DNA of 64,000 nt from Dehalococcoidia bacterium UBA5760 (GTDB lineage: Bacteria; Chloroflexota; Dehalococcoidia; Dehalococcoidales; UBA5760): contig DIFA01000018.1 in NCBI GenBank assembly GCA_002418895.1, positions 45,877-109,876 on the forward strand, written 5' to 3'. The position numbers and the translations under genes are program-made. Positions 33,316 through 42,171 of this stretch are shown here, piece by piece. The notes under the pieces were generated by a model. That model saw nothing but the letters and a program-made list of their open reading frames with translations, was not told the origin of the DNA and searched no databases. Every line of letters starts with the position of its first letter. Positions within the stretch are counted from its first letter, which is position 1.

Positions 33316-35106
33316 TTACAGAGTGGCCAGTGCCGTCTCTATCCTTTTTTCAGTGTCATCTTCGACCAGCTTCCGGGCATGGGAAGGACAGGCTACTACG
33401 CACATACCGCAGGACTTGCAGCGGAACATATCGGTGGTAGATACCAGCCTCTCCTCTACTTCTTTTAGTTGTGCCGCCTCATAATTACAGGCGTAGACGC
33501 ATATGCGGCAGCCGCTGCACTTCTCTTCATCCACCTCGACGGCATATAATGATTTCTCAAAGCCAATGGAGACGCAGGCCTTACAGGAAAGGCAGGGGCC
33601 GCAGGTAAGACACCTTTTCGCCTCCTCGCGGGCTTCTTTGAGAGTAAAGCCTTTCTCGAAAATTTGAAAGTGTAAACGCTTCTCCGGGGGCATCCAGAAG
33701 GTCTCTGGTTCCGATTTGTAATCTTTGCGTAGCGGAATCCCGAAGGTCTCAAAATCCCGCTTGCGCCCTTCGTGCATATCCAGCCCCCTCAGGAATCTCT
33801 CGATCGAATCCGCTGCTATCACGCCTTCTTGCATCGCTTCCACCATAAAGCCGACACGCCGTACGTCACCACCGATGAAAACATAGCCCCGCCTTAAGCT
33901 CTGCAGGGTGAACTGGTCAACGGCCAGTTTACCTCTTTCATCGAGAAGGTCCTCCTTTCTTAAGAAGGCTACGTCCGGTCCCTGGCCTACGGTTACTATC
34001 AGTACATCTCCTTCAAGGTCCATAGTGTCACTGCAGTCAAACTGAGGATTGAAGCCATTCTCATCGAAAACGCTGGTGCACCGCGGCGAGGTGATGGCTT
34101 TAAATCTACCCTGTTCGCCGACGATTTTCTGTACGCCACGGGAGTAGACTATCTTAATGCCTTCCTCCCAGGAGCCTTCGATCTCCTCTTCATCGGCAGG
34201 GATGCCGTCTTTACACTCCTTATTCTCACATTCCAGGCAGGCGATGGTGATGTCGCCGCCAAGACGTTTGGCAATACGGGCCACATCGAAGGCAACATTA
34301 CCGCCACCGATAACTATTACTTTCTTACCCTTGAAGTAATCGGGGGGTAGATTGCCATGGCTCACCTCGTAGAGAAAATTGAGACCGTAAATGACACCGG
34401 AGAGGTCCTGGCCTTCTACCGGTTTGCCATTGAACGTCAGCACTCTGGCATAGGGCGTGCCTTTGGCCAGAAATATGGCCCGGTAGCCTTCGTTACGCAG
34501 TCTTTCAAAGGTTAGCTTGCCTTCACCGACCTTGGCATTAAGCTTGACATCGATATGGGCCACTCTTACCAAATTGTCCAGGGTCGTTTGCAGGACGGCT
34601 TCCGGCAGGCGGTACTGTGGTATCAGCCAGAGGGCGCCGCCGAGGCGTTCCGTGGCCTCGAACACAGTTACCCGGTAGCCCTTTTTGCTGAGAATGTAGG
34701 CGCACATGAGACCGCCGGGGCCGCCGCCGACGACAGCCACATTTTCCTTATCCTTTATAGTATCGAAGTCATCTTTATCCTTGAGGTAGTCGGTATAGGT
34801 GTCGGACAGGAAGCGCTTGAGCAGCCGCCTCCTTATAGCGCCCCCCCTGGTTTTATAGTTGCATTCGAGTTCACACAGGCCGCAGATATAACCGCAGATA
34901 TTGAAAAAGGGGTTCTTCTCATAGAGATAATTGCCGATCTGTATAATCGGCTCTCTGGCGGCGTCAGGGTCTTCGGGTAGTAGTGATATCAGTACGTTAG
35001 TGCGCTGGATGTCTTCATTGATGGGGCATTTGAGCTGGCATGGTGGCAAGAACTGCTTCATGGCCGGTTCAACACGACTGCCCCCGCTACTCTGCGTCTT
35101 CCACAT
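33316..35106 (-). CDS. GltD/NfnB-like FAD oxidoreductase with ferredoxin domains
   Basis: 596 aa. The N-terminal part has the PPCQLKCPINEDIQ and ICGLCELECNYKTRG cysteines of GltD-type proteins, which hold 4Fe-4S clusters. Then come FAD (VAVVGGGPGGLMCAY) and NAD(P)H (KVIVIGGGNVAFDVARIAKR) dinucleotide folds. The C-terminal 110 residues carry a CLTCGPCLSCKAC segment and two 4Fe-4S motifs (CSGCRICVYACN and CKSCGMCVVACP). In other organisms MvhD pairs with HdrA, which this gene may replace. It heads the operon, starting at ATG 35106 (Met16 is an alternative), 23 bases before mvhD. NAD(P)H, ferredoxin and H2 could be coupled here; whether it bifurcates electrons is inference. Confidence 0.87.
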   Translation of the reverse strand: MWKTQSSGGSRVEPAMKQFLPPCQLKCPINEDIQRTNVLISLLPEDPDAAREPIIQIGNYLYEKNPFFNICGYICGLCELECNYKTRGGAIRRRLLKRFLSDTYTDYLKDKDDFDTIKDKENVAVVGGGPGGLMCAYILSKKGYRVTVFEATERLGGALWLIPQYRLPEAVLQTTLDNLVRVAHIDVKLNAKVGEGKLTFERLRNEGYRAIFLAKGTPYARVLTFNGKPVEGQDLSGVIYGLNFLYEVSHGNLPPDYFKGKKVIVIGGGNVAFDVARIAKRLGGDITIACLECENKECKDGIPADEEEIEGSWEEGIKIVYSRGVQKIVGEQGRFKAITSPRCTSVFDENGFNPQFDCSDTMDLEGDVLIVTVGQGPDVAFLRKEDLLDERGKLAVDQFTLQSLRRGYVFIGGDVRRVGFMVEAMQEGVIAADSIERFLRGLDMHEGRKRDFETFGIPLRKDYKSEPETFWMPPEKRLHFQIFEKGFTLKEAREEAKRCLTCGPCLSCKACVSIGFEKSLYAVEVDEEKCSGCRICVYACNYEAAQLKEVEERLVSTTDMFRCKSCGMCVVACPSHARKLVEDDTEKRIETALATL

Positions 35107-35182
35107 GTTTTTATCTCTCCTCCCTCTTTTTGAAATTTTGCGCTTATCGACTTATTTCAAGCAAGTCCAGATTTAAGTATTA

Positions 35183-35212
35183 AGTATATTAATTAAAAAG
35201 ACCGATTGTCAA
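35183..35212 (-). promoter_or_regulatory. promoter of the hydrogenase operon
   Basis: On the minus strand TTGACA (35207-35212), an 18 bp spacer and TATACT (35183-35188), about 75 bases before the first start codon. Confidence 0.6.
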
Positions 35213-35354
35213 ATAACTAAAAAGTACAATAGGTACAATCATGAAAGTCGTAGGTAGAGAAATTATTTTGATAAAATATGATGCTAATTGCTCAGCCTAA
35301 TGCCACCCAGCAGTAGTTTATCCGGTCGATCAAAATGTTATAATAGGAGTGACA

Positions 35355-36512
35355 ATGAACAAAACGAAAGCACCAAGCCACACCAAGATAGTATGCACCC
35401 TGGGTCCTGCCACTAGTTCCCCTGAAATTATCGCGAAGATGCTGGGAGCCGGTATGGACATTGCCCGGCTCAATCTGGCTCATGGCACACTCGATGGACA
35501 TCGCCAGCTTATTTCGGCCGTCCGCCTGGCCAGCCAGAAACTCAAACACGGCATCGGCATCCTCCTCGATCTCCCCGGGTCGAAACGCCATGCCGGCGAT
35601 GTTCAAAGCGCCTTTGGTAAGCATCTCGAGTTTGCCCTCTCTCAGAATGCCGATTTTATCGCCCTCTCCTATATTTCCTCAGCGAGAGAGGTGGAGGAGG
35701 TTCGAAAACTACTTAATGAAATGAATGCTGATGTATCCCTCATCGCTAAGATAGAGCGGGCGAAAGCTTTACAGGAGAGCGGCCCGATACTCGGTGTCTG
35801 TGACGGGATAATGGTAGCCCGGGGTGATCTGGCCCTTGAGATCAGTATTGAGAAAGTGCCACTGGCCAGCAAGCGTCTCATCAAGGAAGCTAATCGCCTG
35901 GGCAAACCGGTGATAACAGCTACTGAAATGCTGGAGTCGATGGTACGATCGGCTACTCCGACCAGGGCGGAGGCTGCTGATGTAGCCAATGCCGTCCTCG
36001 ATGGTACTGACGCACTGATGCTTTCAGAAGAAACGTCTGTTGGAAATCATCCCGTCGAAGCAGTAGAAATAATGGCAAGAATAGCTTTGGAAGCCGAGTC
36101 ATCGTTACACTCCGCTCAGATACTAAATGAGAGTTGGCAGGATGTCCCTCCCGAGGTAAATGATGCCACGGCTAGAGCAGCATGCCAAGTTGCCTATCAA
36201 GTAGGCGCCAAGGCTATCGTAGCCTTTACTGCCGGTGGTACGACAGCTTTGAGAGTATCGAAATATAGACCCTGCCAGCCTATTCTGGCCGTAACCCCGT
36301 CCGAACATATCATGAGACGCCTTTCACTATGCTGGGGAGTTTTTCCTATCAGGAAGCCTGATCCGCAAAATCTTGAGGAGGTTTTTGGTATGGCAGGTGA
36401 AGCGGCGCTGGAGACGGAATCAGCTCGAAAAGGCGACCTGATAGTAATTACAGCCGGGCTGCCGCTAACTCTCCCGGGAAGTACCAATCTGCTCAAGGTG
36501 CATCGTGTCTGA
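35355..36512 (+). CDS. pyk: pyruvate kinase lacking the B (lid) domain
   Basis: 385 aa enzyme of glycolysis (phosphoenolpyruvate and ADP to pyruvate and ATP). The A-domain barrel is recognisable: TKIVCTLGPATSSPE, ARLNLAHG, LLDLPGSK, the catalytic Lys132 in LIAKIERAKA, metal-binding Glu in that motif and Asp in MVARGDLALE, and TATEMLESM. The C domain follows from about 270. Between DLPGSK (72-77) and FIALSY (101) only about 25 residues are present where a normal enzyme has about 100, so the B domain lid is absent. ATG 35355 follows AGGAG; a GTG six bases upstream is also possible. Function as a kinase is uncertain. Divergent from the hydrogenase operon. Confidence 0.85.
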   Translation: MNKTKAPSHTKIVCTLGPATSSPEIIAKMLGAGMDIARLNLAHGTLDGHRQLISAVRLASQKLKHGIGILLDLPGSKRHAGDVQSAFGKHLEFALSQNADFIALSYISSAREVEEVRKLLNEMNADVSLIAKIERAKALQESGPILGVCDGIMVARGDLALEISIEKVPLASKRLIKEANRLGKPVITATEMLESMVRSATPTRAEAADVANAVLDGTDALMLSEETSVGNHPVEAVEIMARIALEAESSLHSAQILNESWQDVPPEVNDATARAACQVAYQVGAKAIVAFTAGGTTALRVSKYRPCQPILAVTPSEHIMRRLSLCWGVFPIRKPDPQNLEEVFGMAGEAALETESARKGDLIVITAGLPLTLPGSTNLLKVHRV

Positions 36513-36603
36513 AACCCGACGGTACTGAAGTGAATACTTTATTGGTAACAATCAGTGCGTTACAATAACATTTAGCTACAAATATTTCAGTGGGAGGATA
36601 ACC

Positions 36604-37107
36604 TTGAGCAAAACGATGGAAAATCTGGAGAGCGCATTTGCCGGTGAGAGCCAGGCAAACCGTAAATACCTTTTCTTTGCAGAGAAGGCAGAAGCAGAGG
36701 GGCAGAAACGCATAGCACGCTTATTCCGGGCTGCTGCCGATGCGGAGACAGCACACGCCCGAAATCATCTGAAGGTAATGCAGGGGATAAAATCAACTCG
36801 GGAGAACCTGCGGGCTGCCATTGACGGGGAAAACCACGAGTTTACCGAAATGTATCCCACATTTATCAAACAGGCAAAAGCGGACGGCGAAAAGAAAGCG
36901 GCGGATAGTTTTGATTTGGCCAACAAGGTAGAGAAAATACATCATGATTTATATCAGGATGCTCTTAACCGGCTAGAAAAGGGCGATTCTATGGAACTGG
37001 AGCCTTTCTATGTTTGCCAGTATTGCGGTTATACCGTGGAAGGAGAGGCTCCGGAAAAGTGCCCGATTTGTGGCGCGCCGAAAAAAATGTTTAAGCTGAT
37101 AGACTAA
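36604..37107 (+). CDS. rubrerythrin
   Basis: 167 aa peroxide-detoxifying non-haem iron protein. The ferritin-like four-helix domain (1-130) shows the diiron carboxylates in GESQANRKYLFFAE and AETAHARNHL, then a second pair in ENHEFTEMYP and KVEKIHHDLY. The C-terminal rubredoxin domain has the two CxxC motifs YVCQYCGY and KCPICGAP. It starts at TTG with a GGAGG motif. It is adjacent to the SOD gene, converging on it, and together they form an oxygen-defence pair typical of anaerobes. Confidence 0.95.
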   Translation: MSKTMENLESAFAGESQANRKYLFFAEKAEAEGQKRIARLFRAAADAETAHARNHLKVMQGIKSTRENLRAAIDGENHEFTEMYPTFIKQAKADGEKKAADSFDLANKVEKIHHDLYQDALNRLEKGDSMELEPFYVCQYCGYTVEGEAPEKCPICGAPKKMFKLID

Positions 37108-37152
37108 CATAATGCCGGGAGATATATCCGTGAACGGCAAATATTCTTAGCG

Positions 37153-37734
37153 TCATTTCGTCAGGTTCTGAGCTACAAATGCCCAGTTTACCAGATTCCA
37201 GAACGCATCGATATACTTGGCTCTTGCATTACGGTAATCAATATAGTAAGCATGCTCCCATACGTCACAGGTCAGCAGCGCTTTCTTTCCTTCTTTAATC
37301 GGGTTGCCGGCATTACTTGTAGTTTCGATGGAGAGCCTGCTCTCGGCGTCCTGAACGAGCCATGCCCATCCCGAACCAAAGAGCGTCGCTGCAGCACTTG
37401 TGAAGGCCTCTTTGAATTCATTGAACGTCCCGAATTGCTTATCGATGGCGTTTGCCAGCTCTCCACCAGGCTGACCTCCGCCATCAGGAGAGAGGCAGTT
37501 CCAGTAAAAAGTATGGTTCCATACCTGCGCAGCGTTATTGAAGATGCCGCCCGACGATTTCCGGATAATATCTTCAAGAGGCATCTTCTCCATTTCCGTG
37601 CCTGTGATAAGCCTGTTTATGTTATCGACATACGCTTTATGGTGCTTTCCGTAATGGTATTCGATGGTCTCTGCAGAAATATGGGGTAAAAGGGCATCCT
37701 TCTCGTAAGGCAGTTCGGGTAATTGGTGTCCCAT
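37153..37734 (-). CDS. Fe/Mn superoxide dismutase
   Basis: 193 aa enzyme converting superoxide to O2 and peroxide. Metal ligands are recognised in TIEYHYGKHHKAYVD (His), VWNHTFYWN (His) and CDVWEHAYYIDYRN (Asp, His). Length and strand order fit the family. Iron versus manganese use cannot be settled here. A strong AAAGGAGG ribosome site precedes ATG. Its promoter has TTGACT (37800-37805 on the minus strand) and TAATAT (37777-37782). Peroxide formed could be removed by the adjacent rubrerythrin. Confidence 0.95.
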   Translation of the reverse strand: MGHQLPELPYEKDALLPHISAETIEYHYGKHHKAYVDNINRLITGTEMEKMPLEDIIRKSSGGIFNNAAQVWNHTFYWNCLSPDGGGQPGGELANAIDKQFGTFNEFKEAFTSAAATLFGSGWAWLVQDAESRLSIETTSNAGNPIKEGKKALLTCDVWEHAYYIDYRNARAKYIDAFWNLVNWAFVAQNLTK

Positions 37735-38137
37735 GATTTCCTCCTTTACTTAAATACTCCCGGTTATTTCAATCCAATATTATATTAGACCGGAAATATA
37801 GTCAATTAAACTGGTTTGCTAGTATAAAAGAGCTTTACTGAATTTCCCATCTGGGATTTAATCATTACCAGCGCGTATATCATTCTGGTATCGCTGAACT
37901 TGTAAAACCGCCAACAATTAGTAATAATATGGAAAAGTTCATAGCTAATGAGTTAACTCGGGCTATTTAATCACTACGAGCTTGCTGACCTTTCCTTAAC
38001 CGGGTCGGGATTTACGGTAATATTAGCGGATTCTTTTCTATTTTGATATGATAAAGTCATCCGTCAGACGCAGCGGATGGGCTTACGAATGCCAGGTCAT
38101 CCAAATTAGTCTTCAGTCATGGATTAAGGAGGTTTTC
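37735..38137. other. 403 bp intergenic region between divergent genes
   Basis: Holds the SOD promoter near its left end. In the right part an ORF extension runs into the zinc-ribbon gene, but a strong AAGGAGG places the real start at 38138. A small hairpin ATCCG/CGGAT lies around 38058-38077. Nothing else is recognised. Confidence 0.5.
37777..37805 (-). promoter_or_regulatory. promoter of the superoxide dismutase gene
   Basis: On the minus strand TTGACT (37800-37805), 17 bp, TAATAT (37777-37782). A TATAAT two bases off (37779-37784) with a 15 bp spacer is an alternative. Confidence 0.55.
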
Positions 38138-38731
38138 ATGTATTGTATTAATTGCGGAAAGAAACTGCTGGACGATAGCCGGTTCTGTGACGGGTGCGGC
38201 ATGCGTTTACATTCAAATACGACGCCTGACGCACCGGTAGATAAACCGGCTGCCAAGCCAATCCCACGCAAATCGGAGGCGGAGACATTTTCTGGAAATA
38301 TCGAATACGTGAAAAAAGACGAGGTCAGGCGGGTATGCGAAGAGCTTGGCTTAGCTGACTGGTCGACTCAGAGTACCGTTTCGGTTACTGATGAAGACGC
38401 CGCCAAAATTCTGGGGGTGATTAATCTGAAAGGCATGGATATCCCGGTTGAGGATTTCAGGCTGGGACTGGAGGTAGAACTGGAGCATGGTACCAGGTAT
38501 GAAGATGCCAATGTCACCAACAATCATCCTATCCTGACAGGGAAGATAGTCCTGGCCCATCTCAAGGAGACGATGGACTATTACCAGCGTCTTGACGTCG
38601 CCGAAGTAGAGGGAGACCTGCTGAAGGCAATACTGGATAAGGACTTGAAAAAAATTGAGGTGAAGTACCGCAAGACTGTCGAGGCACAGGACCGGCTCAA
38701 TAAGACTGTGTCAAGCCAGCTAAAATCATAG
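38138..38731 (+). CDS. zinc-ribbon protein with DUF5661-like domain
   Basis: 197 aa, soluble. N-terminal zinc ribbon MYCINCGKKLLDDSRFCDGCG (two CxxCG knuckles at residues 3-24) is followed by a Pro/Ala linker and a C-terminal helical domain with FRLGLEVELEHGTRYEDANV, then NNHPILTGKIVLAHLKETMD and YYQRLD, which matches DUF5661 as I recall it (protein family of unknown function). A coiled tail ends the chain. ATG 38138 chosen because of AAGGAGG six bases upstream. First of four zinc-ribbon genes in a row on the same strand. Confidence 0.85.
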   Translation: MYCINCGKKLLDDSRFCDGCGMRLHSNTTPDAPVDKPAAKPIPRKSEAETFSGNIEYVKKDEVRRVCEELGLADWSTQSTVSVTDEDAAKILGVINLKGMDIPVEDFRLGLEVELEHGTRYEDANVTNNHPILTGKIVLAHLKETMDYYQRLDVAEVEGDLLKAILDKDLKKIEVKYRKTVEAQDRLNKTVSSQLKS

Positions 38732-38909
38732 TCGCTTAGCAATAAAAACGTGTTTGGATTCCTATGCCTTCAGGCGCACCTTGAAATTTGAAGGCATAAG
38801 TCGGGCATTCCAGCTATTGATTATGGGAAAACGGTGTTGTAGTATATTGGTTAGTCTACGTCGAGTATGTTAGACGCCACTGGTGATCATATTCGGAAAG
38901 AGGTGAAAG

Positions 38910-39512
38910 ATGTTCTGTCGGCAATGTGGCAAAGAGATAGCTGCCAATAGTAAATTCTGTAATGGATGCGGCGCTCCGGTGACTGCGGATGCTGCTCCTC
39001 CCGCCGGTGCGAAGGCCAAAGCCGCCGCGCCAGTCGCGGAGGCACCGAGAGCAGTCCTGCGGGAGGAAAGGGTAGCCACGGGAAATAAGGCAAGAGTTCA
39101 GGAAGAAGCTCAGGCTGCCCCGGCCAAGACCAAGGGAAATACCAGAGGCCTGCTCTGCTACCTCGGGTTCTGGGTAACCGGTATCATCTTCCTCGTCATT
39201 GAAAAAAAGGATAAACTCATCCGCTGGCATGCCATGCAGTCCCTGGTCACTTTTGGTATCCTGAATATTATCTGGGGTATCGCCAACACCGTCAGTTGGG
39301 GATGGGTTGGCGGCATGGGATGGGGATTAGGATTGGGCATGTTGGGTCCGGGTATTATTGCTGGGATGGTAGTTTTCATCATTTTCTTTGTCCTGTGGTG
39401 GGTCTGGTGGGCTATCCTGATGTATAAGACGTACCACAACAAAGTCTACCGGGTGCCGGTATTTGCAGGGCTGGCGGACAGGTGCATGGCAGCGCTTGAT
39501 AAAAATAAATAG
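38910..39512 (+). CDS. zinc-ribbon plus DUF4870-type membrane protein
   Basis: 200 aa. Zinc ribbon (MFCRQCGKEIAANSKFCNGC at residues 1-20, then G) joined by an Ala-rich linker (about 25-75) to a membrane domain with LLCYLGFWVTGIIFLVIEKK and IRWHAMQSLVTFGIL, diagnostic of DUF4870/TMEM-like proteins, with about four hydrophobic helices up to residue 175. The ribbon would sit in the cytoplasm. RBS AGAGGTG. The first 30 bases are nearly identical to those of the fourth gene in this cluster, which signals recent duplication of this module. Confidence 0.87.
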   Translation: MFCRQCGKEIAANSKFCNGCGAPVTADAAPPAGAKAKAAAPVAEAPRAVLREERVATGNKARVQEEAQAAPAKTKGNTRGLLCYLGFWVTGIIFLVIEKKDKLIRWHAMQSLVTFGILNIIWGIANTVSWGWVGGMGWGLGLGMLGPGIIAGMVVFIIFFVLWWVWWAILMYKTYHNKVYRVPVFAGLADRCMAALDKNK

Positions 39513-39604
39513 GTAGATACAGCAGTAATCCTGGTTCACTCTAGAACGAAGGTGCTGTGTTTTGGTGGCCAAGAGCGCTAAGGTGGTAAATAAGGAGGTC
39601 TTTT

Positions 39605-40168
39605 ATGTACTGCAGGAAGTGCGGTAGTAAATTGCCTGATAATAGCAAATTTTGTGATACGTGTGGTGCGTCTATCAATACCGGCCTATCATCCAGTACG
39701 TCGGCAGCTACACCTCAGCCCAGGCCCTCTGGCTACCAATCTGAAGCCGATATTGCCAGAGCAGGAGCGGAAGTGGCCAGAGCCGGTGCCGAGGTAGCCA
39801 GAGCGAAAGCAGACTTTGTGAATGCGGCGGCTTACGCGGCAACAAGAGCTGTTTCACCCAAATCGAGACTCGCGGCCACATTGCTGGCAGTCTTTCTGGG
39901 TGCTTTCGGCGCTCACCGTTTCTATCTGGGCAAGTACGGAAGTGCGGCGGGAATGCTGGTTTTGACTATAATCTACTTCATAATAGCCGGCGTAACCGGT
40001 ACCGGCATTATGTTTCAACCTAACCTTGCCATGATGAACCTATGGGCTTTAGGCTTTGCCTTAATTCCCCTGATGATAGTTAGTATCTGGGCCTTCGTCG
40101 ATTTCATAGTGGTGGTCTCCGGGCATATGAAGGACGGCAAAGGAAGACGGGTCAAGAATTGGCGATAG
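39605..40168 (+). CDS. zinc-ribbon plus TM2-domain membrane protein
   Basis: 187 aa. N-terminal ribbon MYCRKCGSKLPDNSKFCDTC, then G, an Ala/Glu-rich repeat (ARAGAEVARAGAEVARAKAD, a short imperfect heptad-like stretch), and a TM2 domain (LLAVFLGAFGAHRFYLGKYG with the conserved GxxGxHRFYLG) plus one or two further helices. TM2 domains form two-helix membrane units. RBS AAGGAGG. Third in the zinc-ribbon cluster. The function of TM2 proteins is generally unknown. Confidence 0.9.
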   Translation: MYCRKCGSKLPDNSKFCDTCGASINTGLSSSTSAATPQPRPSGYQSEADIARAGAEVARAGAEVARAKADFVNAAAYAATRAVSPKSRLAATLLAVFLGAFGAHRFYLGKYGSAAGMLVLTIIYFIIAGVTGTGIMFQPNLAMMNLWALGFALIPLMIVSIWAFVDFIVVVSGHMKDGKGRRVKNWR

Positions 40169-40228
40169 CTACGCCACCATCCCTTGAGCTCAGCACGAAT
40201 AACGACTATAACGAATAAGAGGTGAGAG

Positions 40229-40924
40229 ATGTTCTGTCGGCAGTGTGGTAAGGAACTAGCACCGGATAGCATTTTCTGTGATGAGTGTGGCACTGGTGTG
40301 GCTTCGTACTCGGACGCTACTGGCGCTGCAGATGTCGAAATGTCCGCAGATAGTGTAGAAGTGGAAACAGCGGGTGTTGAGTTGGGATATGAAATGGCGC
40401 AATCCACAGGCGAAAAGACGATGGGCATTATTCCGGTCTTGAAGAAACCAAAATCATTTGGCCGCTGGGACACCTATGCCATGGTTATTACCGACCGACG
40501 CAGCATTTTTCCCCAAATCACCAGCCAGATGCTCAAGGAGGCCGTTGTTGAAGCCCAGCGCAAGGGGAAAGAGGAGGGAAAAGGGTTTTTCTCACGCTGG
40601 GCCGATCAATTGAGGTCTACCTTCAACTATTCTCAGCGCTATTGGAACATACCGCCGGAAGATATCCTTCGTGAGACCCCAGGGAATTTCGCTATTGAGA
40701 ACGGGGACATCCGGGAGATTAAGGTGAAGCGCAAAGATGATTCCCGCGGCGACGACGTAGCTTCCCAGACTTATACCGAGATTAAGATAGATACTACTAT
40801 TGGTGAGTTTAAATATAATATCGACGGACGTGCCGGTGACGAGGTGAACATACTCAAGAGCCTGTTCGGAGAAAGAGTAAAGGTATCAAACTGGTCCATC
40901 GGGGGGTTCAGTATCAGTATCTGA
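40229..40924 (+). CDS. zinc-ribbon protein with unknown soluble domain
   Basis: 231 aa. N-terminal zinc ribbon (MFCRQCGKELAPDSIFCDEC, then G) and linker (25-60), followed by a soluble alpha/beta domain beginning around residue 70 (KKPKSFGRWDTYAMVITDRR), including a helix of charged residues and a beta region (GDIREIKVKRKDDSRGDD). The C-terminal domain is not one I can name; it is reminiscent of small pleckstrin-like folds seen in other zinc-ribbon proteins. RBS AAGAGGTG. Last of the cluster, and its 5' end copies that of the second gene. Confidence 0.8.
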   Translation: MFCRQCGKELAPDSIFCDECGTGVASYSDATGAADVEMSADSVEVETAGVELGYEMAQSTGEKTMGIIPVLKKPKSFGRWDTYAMVITDRRSIFPQITSQMLKEAVVEAQRKGKEEGKGFFSRWADQLRSTFNYSQRYWNIPPEDILRETPGNFAIENGDIREIKVKRKDDSRGDDVASQTYTEIKIDTTIGEFKYNIDGRAGDEVNILKSLFGERVKVSNWSIGGFSISI

Positions 40925-41106
40925 ACCACGGAAATCTCCTGACATCTAGCTGAACTAGATGACATAATGTAACATGTCGAGTTTAACCGCAGGGATAAGC
41001 TTGAGTCATTAACTATCCGCCGTATGCGAAACACGATGACAGTCTATTTGAGTTACTGGGACAGCCTCGAGAAGCGGGGAGAGTGTATTCGGCTCGATAG
41101 GGTCGA

Positions 41107-42015
41107 CTATTCATTACGGTAAGATTCCAGCATCAGGCGCATCTGACTGGCGTTTAGCACCGCCTTGTCCTGCTGACAGTTGTTAAACAGGACATGTAGC
41201 TGATCTGTCTTTGACGCCAGATATCTAATCCTGTCGACCCACTCGGCCAGCTCCTCTTGACTATAGAGATAGTCGAACCGCTGCGCGGCACCGATCCCTT
41301 TTTTGTCCCAGGCCTCCCGGTTTCTACCGTGGAATCTGATCAGGGCGATATCAGCCGTGGCTTCAGCAAGCGGTGGCACACTGGAAGAAAACCCCTGAGG
41401 CTCATCGACGCATACGAGCGGCAGATTATGCCTCCGCAGGAAGCTCAAAGTATGTTCCATATTAACCTGATCGAACCACGAGTTATGGCGGAATTCCACC
41501 GCGATGGTATACTGGGGCAGGTTTTGCTGGCAGGAGAGGATATGAGCATATTGTCCTTCCCCGGTGCAAAACCACGGCGGAAACTGAAAGAGGACTACGC
41601 CAAGCTTGCCGGCGCTGTCTAAGGGGAGCAGGGCCTGACGGAAACGATGCCATATCTCCTGCAACACATCATCCGGGAGGTCATTATAATACAGGCTGTT
41701 CTTAACCCTTATCCTTGAGGGTAGGGATGCCCGGATATCTCTCGGCAGTGATGATAGTGGTGTGGGGTGCTGGGTAAAGAGCCGGAAGGCCTTGATGTCG
41801 AATATGAAGTTGGCCCCGGTTCTTGTTACCCATAGTCCGCTGGTTCCCTCACCGGGCAGGGCATAGTAGGAGCTGTCTACCTCAACGACAGGAAACTTGC
41901 TGGCATAATAGCGCAGTCGCGCCTCCGCGGACAGTGACGGGCCGGGATAGAAGCGGCCGCATTCTATAAGAGTCGGGTCGGTCCATGAGCAGGTACCAAT
42001 CAGTATATCGCCCAT
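41107..42015 (-). CDS. DUF72 domain protein
   Basis: 302 aa protein with the DUF72 TIM-barrel-like fold: IGTCSWTDPTLIECGRFYPG at the start, YYASKFPVVEVDSSYYALP, FDIKAFRLFTQHP, FQFPPWF, VEFRHNSWF and FHGRN with the conserved C-terminal YLYSQEELAEW. Biochemical function of DUF72 is unclear. Typical length. It is divergent from the following radical SAM gene by 156 bases. Neighbouring genes concern tRNA modification, but no specific tie can be shown. Confidence 0.92.
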   Translation of the reverse strand: MGDILIGTCSWTDPTLIECGRFYPGPSLSAEARLRYYASKFPVVEVDSSYYALPGEGTSGLWVTRTGANFIFDIKAFRLFTQHPTPLSSLPRDIRASLPSRIRVKNSLYYNDLPDDVLQEIWHRFRQALLPLDSAGKLGVVLFQFPPWFCTGEGQYAHILSCQQNLPQYTIAVEFRHNSWFDQVNMEHTLSFLRRHNLPLVCVDEPQGFSSSVPPLAEATADIALIRFHGRNREAWDKKGIGAAQRFDYLYSQEELAEWVDRIRYLASKTDQLHVLFNNCQQDKAVLNASQMRLMLESYRNE

Positions 42016-42171
42016 CTATCGTACTCCCGCCATCGTCGCAACGATTTTAGCATCTAGAGTCCCGCTTAGCCAATCTAGTCGAAGGTAGGCTTAAATTTAC
42101 GGCTGATAGTAGCATAGTGTATCATTATAGTAATTGTTTACCACTATTAGTAATCATGGAGTCTGACGGAA

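Noticed and set aside
33316..35106. HdrA assignment for the flavoprotein beside mvhD
   Set aside because: The cysteine pattern and dinucleotide folds follow GltD/NfnB; HdrA-specific features were not recognised.
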